Translations under genes and position numbers: made by a program
NCBI GenBank assembly: GCA_030447725.1
Contig: JAUJOQ010000002.1
Span: 221,048-285,047, forward strand
Direction of reading: 5' to 3'
Length of the DNA stretch: 64,000 bases
DNA from: Thermoleophilaceae bacterium
Lineage (GTDB): Bacteria > Actinomycetota > Thermoleophilia > Solirubrobacterales > Thermoleophilaceae
Part shown: one piece after another, positions 39,569 through 48,792 of the stretch
Position numbering within the stretch: position 1 is the first letter of the stretch
How the letters are laid out: every line of letters starts with the position of its first letter
The notes under the pieces: model-generated
Told to the model about the DNA's origin: nothing
The model's input: the letters and a program-made list of their open reading frames with translations, nothing else
The model's database searches: none

Positions 39569-40362
39569 TTCGCCCCCACGGCCCGGGCCTTCACCACGGC
39601 GGACTCCGCACCGTCTCGCCAGGGCTCGCCGTGACCCGGCAGCAAGGTAGTCACGCCTGTCTCGACCAGAGCGTCGAGCGAGGCCAGGTTGCGCTCGCTG
39701 TCAGCCGTCGCCCCACCCGCGACGATCTGTGGACCCCTCGTGCCCCGGTAGGGGTTGAGTGTGACCAGCGCGTCGCCTACGACCACGGCGTCGCGCTCGG
39801 GCAGGTGGAACGAGCAGTGCCCGAGCGTGTGCCCCGGCGTGAACACCACGCGCGGCGAGCCCGGCACCGGCAGCGTGCCGTCCACGTAGCGCTTCACCTC
39901 CTTGACCGGTGAGGGGAAGAACGCCCGTGTCTTGATCAGGGAGGCGACGATCGGCATCGCCTTGATCTGCGTGGCGAAGTAGGGGGAGCGAGGGCGCTCG
40001 TGTGAGTACTGCATGGGATGGCGCGCCAGAGGAGCGTCGTTCTCGTGCACCCATACCGGTACGCCCAGCTCGGTGCGGGCCTTCTCGGCGAAGCCGATGT
40101 GATCGAAGTGGGCGTGCGTTAGGACCACCGCCTCGATGTCGTCCTTGCTCCGGCCCAGCTCGGCCAACGCCTCCTCCAGCGATCCCCACGACGTCGGGAC
40201 CCCCGCGTCGACGATCGTCAGGCGGCCGTCCTCCTCGAGCAGGTACCAGTTGGTGTAGGCGTCCTCGATGCGGTGGACACCCTCGATTACGTTGGCTTGG
40301 AGCATGCGGATACCGATACCCGGCCCGGCGCGGCGAAACCCCTCCGCTGGACGGGCGTTCAT
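39565..40362 (-). CDS. Metallo-beta-lactamase-fold hydrolase
   Basis: 265 residues; MLQANVIEGVHRI at 40305 is a plausible alternative start. Metal ligands: THAHFDHIG, the His of TPGHTLGHCSFHL, Asp of VVVGDALV and the late His in LLPGHGEP. Typical glyoxalase-II-like dinuclear zinc hydrolase of unknown substrate. Convergent with the surface-protein gene, stops overlapping by four bases. Confidence 0.88.
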   Translation of the reverse strand: MNARPAEGFRRAGPGIGIRMLQANVIEGVHRIEDAYTNWYLLEEDGRLTIVDAGVPTSWGSLEEALAELGRSKDDIEAVVLTHAHFDHIGFAEKARTELGVPVWVHENDAPLARHPMQYSHERPRSPYFATQIKAMPIVASLIKTRAFFPSPVKEVKRYVDGTLPVPGSPRVVFTPGHTLGHCSFHLPERDAVVVGDALVTLNPYRGTRGPQIVAGGATADSERNLASLDALVETGVTTLLPGHGEPWRDGAESAVVKARAVGAN

Positions 40363-40382
40363 GCGCCAGGTAGCGTGAGGCC

Positions 40383-40580
40383 ATGAGCAACACAGACGAC
40401 GAGCCGACCACCGGCCAGCTGCGCGCCGTACAGCTTTCCCGCGAGACCCGTGCCCGAAGGGCGGCCGACCGCGCCGACTCCGACGAGGAGACCGCCCAGC
40501 ACGATCGCCGGGCCGCGAAGTCGGCCTACCTGCGCAAGAAGCTCGAGGAGCGGGAAGAGGCCGAGCGGCGGGCGAAGTAG
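40383..40580 (+). CDS. Small charged coiled-coil-like protein
   Basis: 65 residues, no Cys or membrane segment: QLRAVQLSRETRARRAADRA then RRAAKSAYLRKKLEEREEAE, a likely single long helix. No known family. Divergent from the MBL gene by 20 bases; about 50 bases before tldD. Confidence 0.5.
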   Translation: MSNTDDEPTTGQLRAVQLSRETRARRAADRADSDEETAQHDRRAAKSAYLRKKLEEREEAERRAK

Positions 40581-40630
40581 CGAGGCGGCACTCGCGCGGC
40601 AGCCGCCGGACGCTGAGTAGCCTCCGCGGC

Positions 40631-42070
40631 TTGCGCGAGTTGCTCCAAGACCTGGTCGACGCCGCCTCTGGGCACGCCTCCTACGCCGACGCTCGACACG
40701 TCTTAGCGCGCGTCGAAGACGTCGCGCTGCGCAACGGAGAGCTCGACCTGCTCGATCGCCGGGAGGAGGAGGGCATCGGCGTGCGCGTGCGTGTGAAGGG
40801 AGCCTGGGGCTTCGCCGCCGCGCGGGGGTCGGGGCGCGCGGCCGGGGAGGATGCTCTTGCCCGGGCGCTCGCTCTGGCCGAGGCACAGCCCGCCGCCGGC
40901 GGCGAGCGAGCACTCACCCTAGAGGCGCCGGCGAGCGGCTCGCACGCCGGCCCTTGCGAGGTCGACCCTTTCGAGGTCTCGCTCGACCGCAAGCTCGAGC
41001 TGCTGGCGCAGGCCGACGCTGCCTTGCGCCGCGAGCCCCTCGTCTCGGTCGCGCGTGCCCAGGTGTCTTCGCGCTCGGAAGAGAAGACCTTCGCCTCCAG
41101 CGATGGCGCGCTGTACGAACAGCGGGTGGTGGAGTGCGGCGGCGGCCTCGCGGCGATTGCGGTCGACGAGTCGGGCGCACAGGTGCGCTCCTATCCCGGC
41201 TCGCATTCCGGGCACATCGCCCAGGCCGGCTGGGAGCACGTGGTCGAGCTCGACCTGGCCGGCAACGCCCCGCGCGTGGCCGCCGAGGCGGCGGCGCTTC
41301 TCAGCGCGCCGGTCTGCCCTTCCGATCGCACCACCCTGGTGCTCGCCGGGGAGCAGCTCGGCCTCCAGCTCCACGAGTCGGTGGGCCACGCGCTGGAGCT
41401 GGACCGGGTGCTCGGTGGCGAGGCGTCCTACGCGGGCACGAGCTTCGTCCCTGCGGATGGCGTCGGCGTCATGCGCTTCGGCTCGGAGCATATGAACGTG
41501 ACCGCCGACGCCACGCTGCTCGGCGCGCTCGGGAGCTTTCGCTGGGACGACGAGGGAGTCGAGGCCCAAGCCGTGCCGCTGGTGGGCGAAGGGGTGTTGC
41601 GCGGTTTCCTCTCGTCGCGCGAGAGCGCGGCGGAGATCGGACTGAACCGCTCGGCGGGCTGCATGCGTGCAGAGGGATTCGCACGACAGCCGATCGTGCG
41701 GATGACCAACGTGAGCCTGGACCCGGGCGCGGCGGGCACCCTCGACGAGTTGATCGCAGCGACGCAGCGAGGGATCTACATGGAGACCAACCGATCGTGG
41801 TCGATCGACTCCCGCCGCCTGCACTTTCAGTTCGCCGGCGAAGCTGCGTGGGAGATCTCAGACGGACGGCTGGGCCGCATGCTGCGCGATCCCGTCTACG
41901 CCGGCACCACTCCCCGGTTCTGGGGCGGCCTCGACGCGGTGTGCTCGCCCTCCGAGTGGGCGCTGGCCTCGGTCACCAACTGCGGCAAGGGCGAGCCGGG
42001 GCAGCTGGCGTCGGTCTCGCACGGATCCGCTCCCGCCCGCTTCCGCGACGTGCTCGTCGGTTCTGGGTGA
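40631..42070 (+). CDS. tldD: TldD-type metallopeptidase subunit
   Basis: 479 residues from TTG 40631. The zinc motif HESVGHALELDR (HExxxH) is at about 251-262. Family blocks: EEKTFASSDGALYEQRVVEC, GLNRSAGCMRAEGFARQPIV, NVSLDPGAAGTLDELIAATQ, IYMETNRSWSIDSRRLHFQF. TldD with TldE forms a protease that trims modified peptides and unfolded peptides. Its stop overlaps the tldE start (GTGA). Confidence 0.93.
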   Translation: MRELLQDLVDAASGHASYADARHVLARVEDVALRNGELDLLDRREEEGIGVRVRVKGAWGFAAARGSGRAAGEDALARALALAEAQPAAGGERALTLEAPASGSHAGPCEVDPFEVSLDRKLELLAQADAALRREPLVSVARAQVSSRSEEKTFASSDGALYEQRVVECGGGLAAIAVDESGAQVRSYPGSHSGHIAQAGWEHVVELDLAGNAPRVAAEAAALLSAPVCPSDRTTLVLAGEQLGLQLHESVGHALELDRVLGGEASYAGTSFVPADGVGVMRFGSEHMNVTADATLLGALGSFRWDDEGVEAQAVPLVGEGVLRGFLSSRESAAEIGLNRSAGCMRAEGFARQPIVRMTNVSLDPGAAGTLDELIAATQRGIYMETNRSWSIDSRRLHFQFAGEAAWEISDGRLGRMLRDPVYAGTTPRFWGGLDAVCSPSEWALASVTNCGKGEPGQLASVSHGSAPARFRDVLVGSG

Positions 42071-43446
42071 GGGCGCAAGCGCCCCGGGAGGTGGCCGCGC
42101 GGGCCCGGGAGGCCGCCGGCGACGAGCATGCGCTGGCCACGGTGACACGCGAGCGATCCCTGGCTCTGCGCTTCGCGCGCTCTCGCCCGACGCAGTCCAC
42201 CTCGGTCGACGACCTCACGGTCGAGGTGGCCGTGGTCAGGGACGGCCACGTGGGCCGGGCCGCCACAAACGACGTCGGACCGGATGCGCTGCGCCGTTGC
42301 GCCGACGCAGCCGTGCGCGCGGCCGAGACCGCCGCCGGGCAAGCGGGCCCGGGGTCGTACCCCGGGTTTCCCGAGCCCGCAGGCCTACGCGCCCACCACG
42401 GCCACGATCCTGAGACCGCCCGGCTGGATCCGGCGCGAGGCGGCGAGGCGCTCCTCGCCGCGTTCGAGTTGGCCGCCGAGACGGGGACGGAGGCCAACGG
42501 GCTATGGACCGCCGGCGAGGTGGAGACCGCGATCGCCACCCCGTCCGGCCCGGTGCTCGTCGACCGGGTGACCGACGCCCACCTGAAGGCCGTGGCCTTC
42601 GGCCCGGGCCGGCGGAGCGGCTACGCGGCGCGGACCGCCGTGAGCCTGCGCGACATCGACGCGCGGGCGGTGGCAGCCGCAGCGGCGGCGAAGGCAACGG
42701 ACGCCTCGTCTGAGCCGCTCGATCTCGAGCCGGGCGAGTACACCGTCGTGATGGAGCCCCACGCGGTGCACGACCTGCTGTGGGTGCTCGGCCAGGCGGC
42801 CTTCAACGGCCTGGCACACAGCGAGGGCCGCGGCGCACTGGCCGGTCGCCTTCACACCAGGGTCGTCTCGGCGACGATCAACCTCTCCGACTCGCCTCGG
42901 TACGCGTCCACTCTGCCTCGCGCCTTCGACGCCGAGGGTGTGCCCAAGGCGCCGTTGCCGCTGATCCAGGACGGCGTGGCCCACCGCGTGGTGCACGACG
43001 TGCGCTCCGGCGCCGCCGCCGGCGCCTCCTCCACCGGGCATGCGCAGGCGGCCGGCGGCCCCGCGCCCGGCCCGTCGCCGAACAATCTCGTGATGGCCGG
43101 CGGTGGAGCCGCCGACGAAGGAGAGCTGTGCGCCGGAGTCGAGCGCGGCATCTACGTGACGCGCCTGTGGTACACGAACGTCGTCCGACCCGAGGAGTCC
43201 TTGTTCACGGCCGTCACGCGCGACGGCACCTTCCTGATCGAGGACGGCCGCGTGACCCGTCCAATCGCCGACATGCGCGTGACCGACTCGGCGCTGGATG
43301 TCCTCTCGCGCGTGCAGGCGCTGGGCGCGCGATCGGTGCTCACCTCCGACGGTGAGCTCTACGGGCGCCGCTTCGCGAGCGGCTCGGTGTGCCCGCCGCT
43401 GCGAGCCGCAGCGGTGCGCTTCACGGGATCCGCCGCCTCGGGCTAG
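42067..43446 (+). CDS. tldE: TldE/PmbA-type subunit
   Basis: 459 residues from GTG 42067, translationally coupled to tldD. No zinc motif, as expected of TldE. Family landmarks: STSVDDLTVEVAVVRDGHVG, GEYTVVMEPHAVHDLLWVLG, SPRYASTLPRAFDAEGVPKA, STGHAQAAGG, SPNNLVMAGGGAADEGELCA, GIYVTRLWYTN. Forms the heterodimeric protease with TldD. Confidence 0.92.
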   Translation: MRAQAPREVAARAREAAGDEHALATVTRERSLALRFARSRPTQSTSVDDLTVEVAVVRDGHVGRAATNDVGPDALRRCADAAVRAAETAAGQAGPGSYPGFPEPAGLRAHHGHDPETARLDPARGGEALLAAFELAAETGTEANGLWTAGEVETAIATPSGPVLVDRVTDAHLKAVAFGPGRRSGYAARTAVSLRDIDARAVAAAAAAKATDASSEPLDLEPGEYTVVMEPHAVHDLLWVLGQAAFNGLAHSEGRGALAGRLHTRVVSATINLSDSPRYASTLPRAFDAEGVPKAPLPLIQDGVAHRVVHDVRSGAAAGASSTGHAQAAGGPAPGPSPNNLVMAGGGAADEGELCAGVERGIYVTRLWYTNVVRPEESLFTAVTRDGTFLIEDGRVTRPIADMRVTDSALDVLSRVQALGARSVLTSDGELYGRRFASGSVCPPLRAAAVRFTGSAASG

Positions 43447-43673
43447 TTCGAGATCTTCAAGAGCACCAGCACGTTGACCGTGAAGGCCAGCGTGAATCCG
43501 ACGGTCCAGCGGTTGAGGTTGCGCTCGACCAGCGAGCCGCCGCCGAACGGGCCGCCACCGGTGCCCACGCCAAAGGCGCCGGAGAGGCCGGCGTCCTTGC
43601 CCGAGTGCAGCAGGATGAGCACGATGAGCACCACCGCAAGGATGATCTGAAGGCCGCTGAGAATCCCTTCCAT
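43443..43673 (-). CDS. secG: SecG, preprotein translocase subunit
   Basis: 76 residues with the two SecG helices: LQIILAVVLIVLILLHSGKD and WTVGFTLAFTVNVLVLLKIS, joined by a Gly-rich loop (GAFGVGTGGGPFGGG). Part of the SecYEG channel. Convergent with tldE; stops overlap. Confidence 0.92.
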   Translation of the reverse strand: MEGILSGLQIILAVVLIVLILLHSGKDAGLSGAFGVGTGGGPFGGGSLVERNLNRWTVGFTLAFTVNVLVLLKISN

Positions 43674-43693
43674 GAGCCGTGCAGGCTAGCGGG

Positions 43694-43981
43694 TCAGCCG
43701 TCCGGCGCCCTGCCTTCGAGGGCATCGAGGGCTTGTAGGATCTCTATTGCCTCCGCCCGCAGCTCGCGGTCCACCACCCGGTGATCCTCGGCCGAGAGCT
43801 TGCCCATCCGGCGGTCGAGCTCGGCGTCGGTGATCTCCCGGTACTTGGCCTCCTTGGCCGCCTCCAGCTCGGCCTTGCGCGCTCCGTCGACCACATCGTC
43901 GCGCTCGCCGCGGACCAGAGGCCGGATCACCACGAGCGCCACGAGCGCGCCGAGGAAGATCAGGGCCAGGGCGTACTCCAC
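43694..43981 (-). CDS. Small membrane protein at end of ccm cluster (CcmI N-terminus-like)
   Basis: 95 residues: one N-terminal helix (ALALIFLGALVALVVIRPLV), then a charged helical region (ARKAELEAAKEAKYREITDA, LRAEAIEILQALDALEGRAP). The layout resembles the N-terminal part of CcmI, which presents apocytochrome to CcmF, but without the TPR half. Location next to ccmF supports a maturation role; the assignment is tentative. Confidence 0.55.
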   Translation of the reverse strand: MEYALALIFLGALVALVVIRPLVRGERDDVVDGARKAELEAAKEAKYREITDAELDRRMGKLSAEDHRVVDRELRAEAIEILQALDALEGRAPDG

Positions 43982-44024
43982 GCCGCTGACCCTAGGGGGC
44001 GGGCGCCGTTGGATGAGATCGGCG

Positions 44025-46184
44025 CTACGCCTCCGAGAGGTCCTTACCGAGACGGGCCGAGTAGAGGCTGCGCACGCGGCGCACGCGCGCCTCGGGCGCC
44101 GGCCACACCGCGACGAGGGCGCCGAGCAGCACGATCGCCCCGCCGATCCAGATCCAGGACACCAGCGGGGAGACGATCGTGCGGAAGGTGGCGGGAGGCG
44201 GATCGGTGCGGTAGCGCTCGACCAGGAACGCGATCACCGTGGCCTGGACGTCGTCGGAGGCGCCCTCGAAGCGGGCGTTGGCCTCCCTGATCGGCCCGTC
44301 GAGCGCGCTGATGTCCGGACGCACCGCCGTCCAGAAGTCGCTGCGCAGCCCCCAGCGCACGTCCACCTCGCTGGTGGCCTCGCCCTCGAAGAAGCGCCCG
44401 ATCGCGCCCTTGGATGCGTCGAGAGTCGGGTAGTAGTTGCGCCGCGGGCGCAGGATGAACTCCTTGCCGTTGCCCTTCGCCTCGAGCACGGCGCCGAACG
44501 AGATGGGCGCGCCGGTGCCGGCGTCGTCGCGGCCCAGGGTCGCCGTGGGCCGCACGTAGGTCACGGTGTAGTCGCCGGACTGCACGCTCTCACCCGGCGA
44601 GAGGCGCACGTCCTTCTGCTCCGCGAAGGCCGAGGAGGCAGCCACGCCGCAGAACAGCACGGCGATGCCCGCGTGGGCCACGTACCCTCCATGGCGGCGG
44701 CGGTTGCGGCCCACCAACTCAGACAGCGACCGCAGCCAGCCTCGGCCGGTGATCACCCGGCGCGCCGACGCCCCTCGCCAGAACTCCTGGCCCACCACCC
44801 CTAGGACGAAGGCCACCAGGCAGAACATGGCCAGCGATGGGAGGCTTCCGGACGCGTCCGTGAGCGCCACGAGGACCACGAGCACCACCGCGGCAACGGC
44901 CACCGGCACCAGCAGCGCCCGGCGCAGGCCCGCGAGCGTGATCCTGCGCCACGCCACCACGGGGCCGATGCCCATCAGCAGCACGAGAGCGAGGGCGAGC
45001 GGTGTGGTCATACGGTCAAACCACGGTGGGCCGACGCTGCGCTCGGCGCCCGCGGCCTCGGAGATCAGCGGAAAGAACGTGCCCCAGAAGATCACGAGTG
45101 CGAGGCCCACCAACACGAGGTTGTTGAGCAGGAAGAAGGCCTCCCGCGAGAGCAGCGAGTCCAGCCTGGCCTCAGTTTGCAGGTCGGCGAGGCGAGAGAC
45201 CACCAGCAGAGCCGAGCCCACGATCACGGCCGAGATGAAGACCAGGAACTGCGTGCCGATGGTCGACGCGCCAAACGCGTGGATCGACTCGAGGATGCCG
45301 GAGCGCACGAGAAATGTGCCCACGAGGGCGAGCACGAACGTGCCGATGATCAGCGACACGTTCCATACCTTCAGCATCCCTCGCTTCTCCTGCACCATGA
45401 TCGAGTGGATGAAGGCGGTGCCGGTCAGCCACGGCATCAGGGACGCGTTCTCCACCGGGTCCCACGCCCAGTAGCCGCCCCAGCCGAGCTCGGTGTAGGA
45501 CCACAGCGCGCCAAGCAGGATTCCCGTGCCGAGAAAGGTCCATGCCACGAGGGCGAAGCGACGGGTGGCGCGAATCCAGTCCGCCCCCGTGGAGCGGGTG
45601 ATCAGCGCGCCGATGGCGAAGGCGAAGGGGATCGAGAAGCCCACATAGCCCGTGTAGAGCATCGGCGGGTGGATCATCATCGCCGGGTGGCGCAGGAGCG
45701 GGTTGAGACCGGCGCCCTCAAGAGGGACGGGCCCCGGGGTGGTCGTGAACGGGTTCTCCCACCCCACCATCAGCAGAAGGAAGAAGCCGGCGACGACGCC
45801 GAGCACGGCGGTGGCCCATGGCGCGATCTCGCGCAGCGAGTTCCGGGTGAGAAACAGGACGGCACTGGTGAAGACCGAGAGCAGCAGCGCCCACAGCAGC
45901 AGGGAGCCGTCCTGGGTCGCCCACATCGCGGTCGCCTTGTAGAAGGTGGGGGTGTCCGTCGACGAGCCCTCCGCGACGAGTTTGAGTGAGAAGTCCGAGC
46001 GCAGGAACGCCGACTGCAGGAGTGCTGTGGCGGCGATCAGCAGCGCAGCCATGCAGTAGATCGCGCGGCGCCCCGAGACGACGAACTCCCGTTTGCGACT
46101 GCGGGCCCCGTACACCGACGCCGCGGCCGCGTACAGCGCGGTCATCAGAGCGACGACCAGGCACGCCGACCCGACGCCAGCCAT
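44025..46184 (-). CDS. ccmF: Cytochrome c haem lyase subunit CcmF
   Basis: 719 residues, about 15 helices. The tryptophan-rich haem-handling motif WGGYWAWDPVENASLMPWL is intact, with conserved His in RHPAMMIHPPMLYTGYVGF and HSIMVQEKRGMLKVWNVSLI. Large outer domain near the C-terminus (KDVRLSPGESVQSGDYTVTY). Attaches haem from CcmE to apocytochromes on the outer side of the membrane. Follows ccmE by four bases. Confidence 0.95.
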   Translation of the reverse strand: MAGVGSACLVVALMTALYAAAASVYGARSRKREFVVSGRRAIYCMAALLIAATALLQSAFLRSDFSLKLVAEGSSTDTPTFYKATAMWATQDGSLLLWALLLSVFTSAVLFLTRNSLREIAPWATAVLGVVAGFFLLLMVGWENPFTTTPGPVPLEGAGLNPLLRHPAMMIHPPMLYTGYVGFSIPFAFAIGALITRSTGADWIRATRRFALVAWTFLGTGILLGALWSYTELGWGGYWAWDPVENASLMPWLTGTAFIHSIMVQEKRGMLKVWNVSLIIGTFVLALVGTFLVRSGILESIHAFGASTIGTQFLVFISAVIVGSALLVVSRLADLQTEARLDSLLSREAFFLLNNLVLVGLALVIFWGTFFPLISEAAGAERSVGPPWFDRMTTPLALALVLLMGIGPVVAWRRITLAGLRRALLVPVAVAAVVLVVLVALTDASGSLPSLAMFCLVAFVLGVVGQEFWRGASARRVITGRGWLRSLSELVGRNRRRHGGYVAHAGIAVLFCGVAASSAFAEQKDVRLSPGESVQSGDYTVTYVRPTATLGRDDAGTGAPISFGAVLEAKGNGKEFILRPRRNYYPTLDASKGAIGRFFEGEATSEVDVRWGLRSDFWTAVRPDISALDGPIREANARFEGASDDVQATVIAFLVERYRTDPPPATFRTIVSPLVSWIWIGGAIVLLGALVAVWPAPEARVRRVRSLYSARLGKDLSEA

Positions 46185-46188
46185 CTAT

Positions 46189-46590
46189 CTAGATCTTCTC
46201 GTCGTCGGTGAACTTCGACGGGCACTTGGTGATCAGCGAGTCGCGCTCGGCCACGAACCTGCCGCCTTCGAGCTCGCCCGACACGATCACCTCGCGGCCG
46301 TCCCGGAACGGGTCGGGCACGACGCCTTCGTAGACCACCGGAACCGAGGCCGTGCCGTCGCGGTCACGCACCGCGAACCGCAGGCCCTCTCCGTCACGCT
46401 TCACCGAGTCCTCGACCACCTTGCCGGTCAACTCGTAGGAGCGGCCGGGCTCGGCGGAGGCCATCAGCTCGGATGGCGTGCTGGCCTCCGTCGACGCTGT
46501 GAAGGTCGTGTAGACGAGGGCACTGGCAAGCAGCACGGCAACCGAGAGGGCCAGCACCAGCCGGATCTTTCGCTTGCGTGAGGGGTCCAC
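46189..46590 (-). CDS. ccmE: Haem chaperone CcmE, Cys-type
   Basis: 133 residues: anchor helix (IRLVLALSVAVLLASALVYT), then the OB-fold (RSYELTGKVVEDSVKR, LRFAVRDRDGTASVPVVYEG, VIVSGELEGGRFVAERDSLI). The haem-binding position reads TKCPSKFTDD: Cys replaces the usual His, as in CxxxY-type CcmE of archaea and Desulfovibrio, and Phe replaces the Tyr. Carries haem from the CcmABCD step to CcmF. Confidence 0.92.
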   Translation of the reverse strand: MDPSRKRKIRLVLALSVAVLLASALVYTTFTASTEASTPSELMASAEPGRSYELTGKVVEDSVKRDGEGLRFAVRDRDGTASVPVVYEGVVPDPFRDGREVIVSGELEGGRFVAERDSLITKCPSKFTDDEKI

Positions 46591-46705
46591 CTACACGATT
46601 ATGACGGGCCCGCCCCGCGGGCGTCCACAGTCTGGCGCGGGCGGAGTCTCGCCTCTGCCAGTCTTCTCGCGGTACGCCACAACCGCAGGGGGTCAGAGGG
46701 GTTAC

Positions 46706-48667
46706 ATGCAGCCGGTGCTTGGTTCGCGGAGCAGGAGAGTTGCGCCTTGGGTCGCTTTGGCGGCCGGGCTCTGCCTGCCTGCGGGCGCCTGGTCGGCCGA
46801 GCCCACGCCTCCCAGGGCGATCCCGTTGAGCACGGGCTGGGAGATACGGGACGCGGGAGCCGCACCGCCGGCGCCCCAGCCTCCTCCGCCGGATGAGAGC
46901 GAGGAGGGGCAGGAGAATCGCGTGATCAGAAAGGTCCTTGGCCGCGGGAGTCAGGCAGAAGTCGCGTGGACGCCGGTGTCCGTCCCGAGCGTGTTCGACC
47001 CCGATGCCGCACCGGAGCTGTTCGGCGGCGCGGTCAAGCAGTATCGCCTCCGCTTCCTCGCCCCGAGGGCCAAGGGCTTTCGCTGGGCCTTTCGCTTCGA
47101 ACAGGTGCGCCGCCGGGCCACCGTGTATCTCAACGGGCGCCCTCTTGGCATGAACGGCGACCCGTACACCCCCTTCGAGAAGGCGGCCACAGGGTTGCGT
47201 CCCGGCCGCGTGAACGAGCTCGTGGTAACGGTGGACAGCCGCAAGAACCCGAGCCTCGCCGAAGGCTGGTGGAACTGGGGCGGGATCACCCGCCCGGTGA
47301 CGCTTGTGCCCCACGGGCGGGCTGAGGTGGCCGACCTCGGGCTGCTCTCGGAGGTCACCTGCAAGGGGCCGGCCACCCGCTGCAAGGCCAACCTGCTCGT
47401 CGACGGGATCCTCTCCCGCCTGCCCAAGGAGGCGCGTCGCCGAGCGCCCGCGCCCAAGGGCGAAAGGCGCGGACGCCTCCTGCCCCTTCCGCAGCCCGAG
47501 CTCGCGGTGACCCTGCGCTCGCCGAGCGGCCGCGTGACCGAGGGCGCCTTCCCCCTGGCCGGAAGTCGCGCGGGGCGCCGGCGCCTGACCCTGCGCATGC
47601 CCGTGCCGCGCCCCGAGCTGTGGTCGCCCGACAGCCCCAATCTCTACCGCGCACGCGTGGAGGTGACCTACAAGGGCCGAGTCGAGCAGGTGAAGAGGTT
47701 GCGCATCGGGCTGCGCTCGGTGACCGTCAAGCGTGGTCTTCTCCATTTGAACAACCGCCGGATCCAGTTGCGCGGCGCCTCGATCCACGACGACTATCCC
47801 GGCCGCGGCGCCGCCCTGACGGCGGCCAACATGAACACCACCGTGCGCGAGCTCCAGGAGCTGGGCGCCAACGTGACCCGCTCGCACTACGTGCTCAGCG
47901 AGGCGATGCTCAGGCGCATGGACCGGGCGGGGATCATGGTCTGGAACCAGGCCCCCGTGTGGCAGCGCGACCGCAGGCCCAGCCTGCTCGCGAGTGCCGA
48001 GAATCGGGCCTACGCGGTCAACCAGGTCGACCGCACGGTAAAGGCCGCGCGCAACCACCCGTCGGTTATCACCCACTCGGTGGCCAACGAGCTGACCTTC
48101 ACGCCCGACCGCAAGCCCAGCACCCGCCGTTTTCTCCTCGACGCCCAGGAGCGGGCGCGCGACCTCGACCCCACCCTGCCGATCGCCATCGACATCAAGG
48201 GGCGGCCCGACTACGGCCAGCAGCTCACCTACGGCCGCTTCGACCTGATCGGCATCAACCAGTACTTCGGCTGGTATCCATGGGTCGCGGACTTCACCCG
48301 GCTCGAGCCCTTCCTGCAGGAGATGCGCAGCTTCTATCCCGACAGCGCGCTGGTGATGACCGAGTTCGGCGCCGAGGGACGGCCCGACATGGCCTTCGCG
48401 CCGGCCGAGGAGAAGGGCAGCTACGGCTTCCAGGTCCAGCACGTGGCCTCCACCATGGACGTGGTGGACCGCCAGCCCTACCTGTCGGGCGCCATCCACT
48501 GGACGCTGCGTGAGTTCGAGATCTTCCCCGGCTGGCGCGGCGGAGCGGTTCCCGGACCCGGCCGAAACACCCGTCACCACAAGGGGGTGCTCACCTACAA
48601 GGGCGTGCGCAAGCCCGCCTGGTCGGTGCTCCGTGACCACTTTGCCCGCACCCCGCTCTACCCCTGA
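46706..48667 (+). CDS. Secreted glycoside hydrolase family 2
   Basis: Start at ATG 46706 before a signal peptide (VAPWVALAAGLCLPAGAWSA). Sugar-binding jelly-roll domain (FRFEQVRRRATVYLNGRPLG), Ig-like domain, then a TIM barrel: RLRIGLRSVTVKRGLLHLNN, RGASIHDDYPGRGAALTAAN, acid/base Glu in HSVANELTF and nucleophile Glu in VMTEFGAEG. About 653 residues, plausibly a beta-glucuronidase or beta-galactosidase type. Divergent from ccmE, with a 115-base promoter gap. Confidence 0.88.
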   Translation: MQPVLGSRSRRVAPWVALAAGLCLPAGAWSAEPTPPRAIPLSTGWEIRDAGAAPPAPQPPPPDESEEGQENRVIRKVLGRGSQAEVAWTPVSVPSVFDPDAAPELFGGAVKQYRLRFLAPRAKGFRWAFRFEQVRRRATVYLNGRPLGMNGDPYTPFEKAATGLRPGRVNELVVTVDSRKNPSLAEGWWNWGGITRPVTLVPHGRAEVADLGLLSEVTCKGPATRCKANLLVDGILSRLPKEARRRAPAPKGERRGRLLPLPQPELAVTLRSPSGRVTEGAFPLAGSRAGRRRLTLRMPVPRPELWSPDSPNLYRARVEVTYKGRVEQVKRLRIGLRSVTVKRGLLHLNNRRIQLRGASIHDDYPGRGAALTAANMNTTVRELQELGANVTRSHYVLSEAMLRRMDRAGIMVWNQAPVWQRDRRPSLLASAENRAYAVNQVDRTVKAARNHPSVITHSVANELTFTPDRKPSTRRFLLDAQERARDLDPTLPIAIDIKGRPDYGQQLTYGRFDLIGINQYFGWYPWVADFTRLEPFLQEMRSFYPDSALVMTEFGAEGRPDMAFAPAEEKGSYGFQVQHVASTMDVVDRQPYLSGAIHWTLREFEIFPGWRGGAVPGPGRNTRHHKGVLTYKGVRKPAWSVLRDHFARTPLYP

Positions 48668-48792
48668 AACTCTGCCGGGAACCGCAACTTCGGCTCCCGG
48701 CGCGTGTGTACTATCCCCGACGCTTGATCACCGACACTGCCGACCTCGAGCCCTCCGATCAGACTCTGCGGGCTCCAAAACGAAGGGACCGC

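Noticed and set aside
46394-48640. Long minus-strand open frame (about 748 codons) opposite the GH2 gene
   Set aside because: Antisense shadow produced by high GC; no family motifs, His/Gln/Arg-rich nonsense composition, while the plus strand encodes a complete GH2 enzyme.
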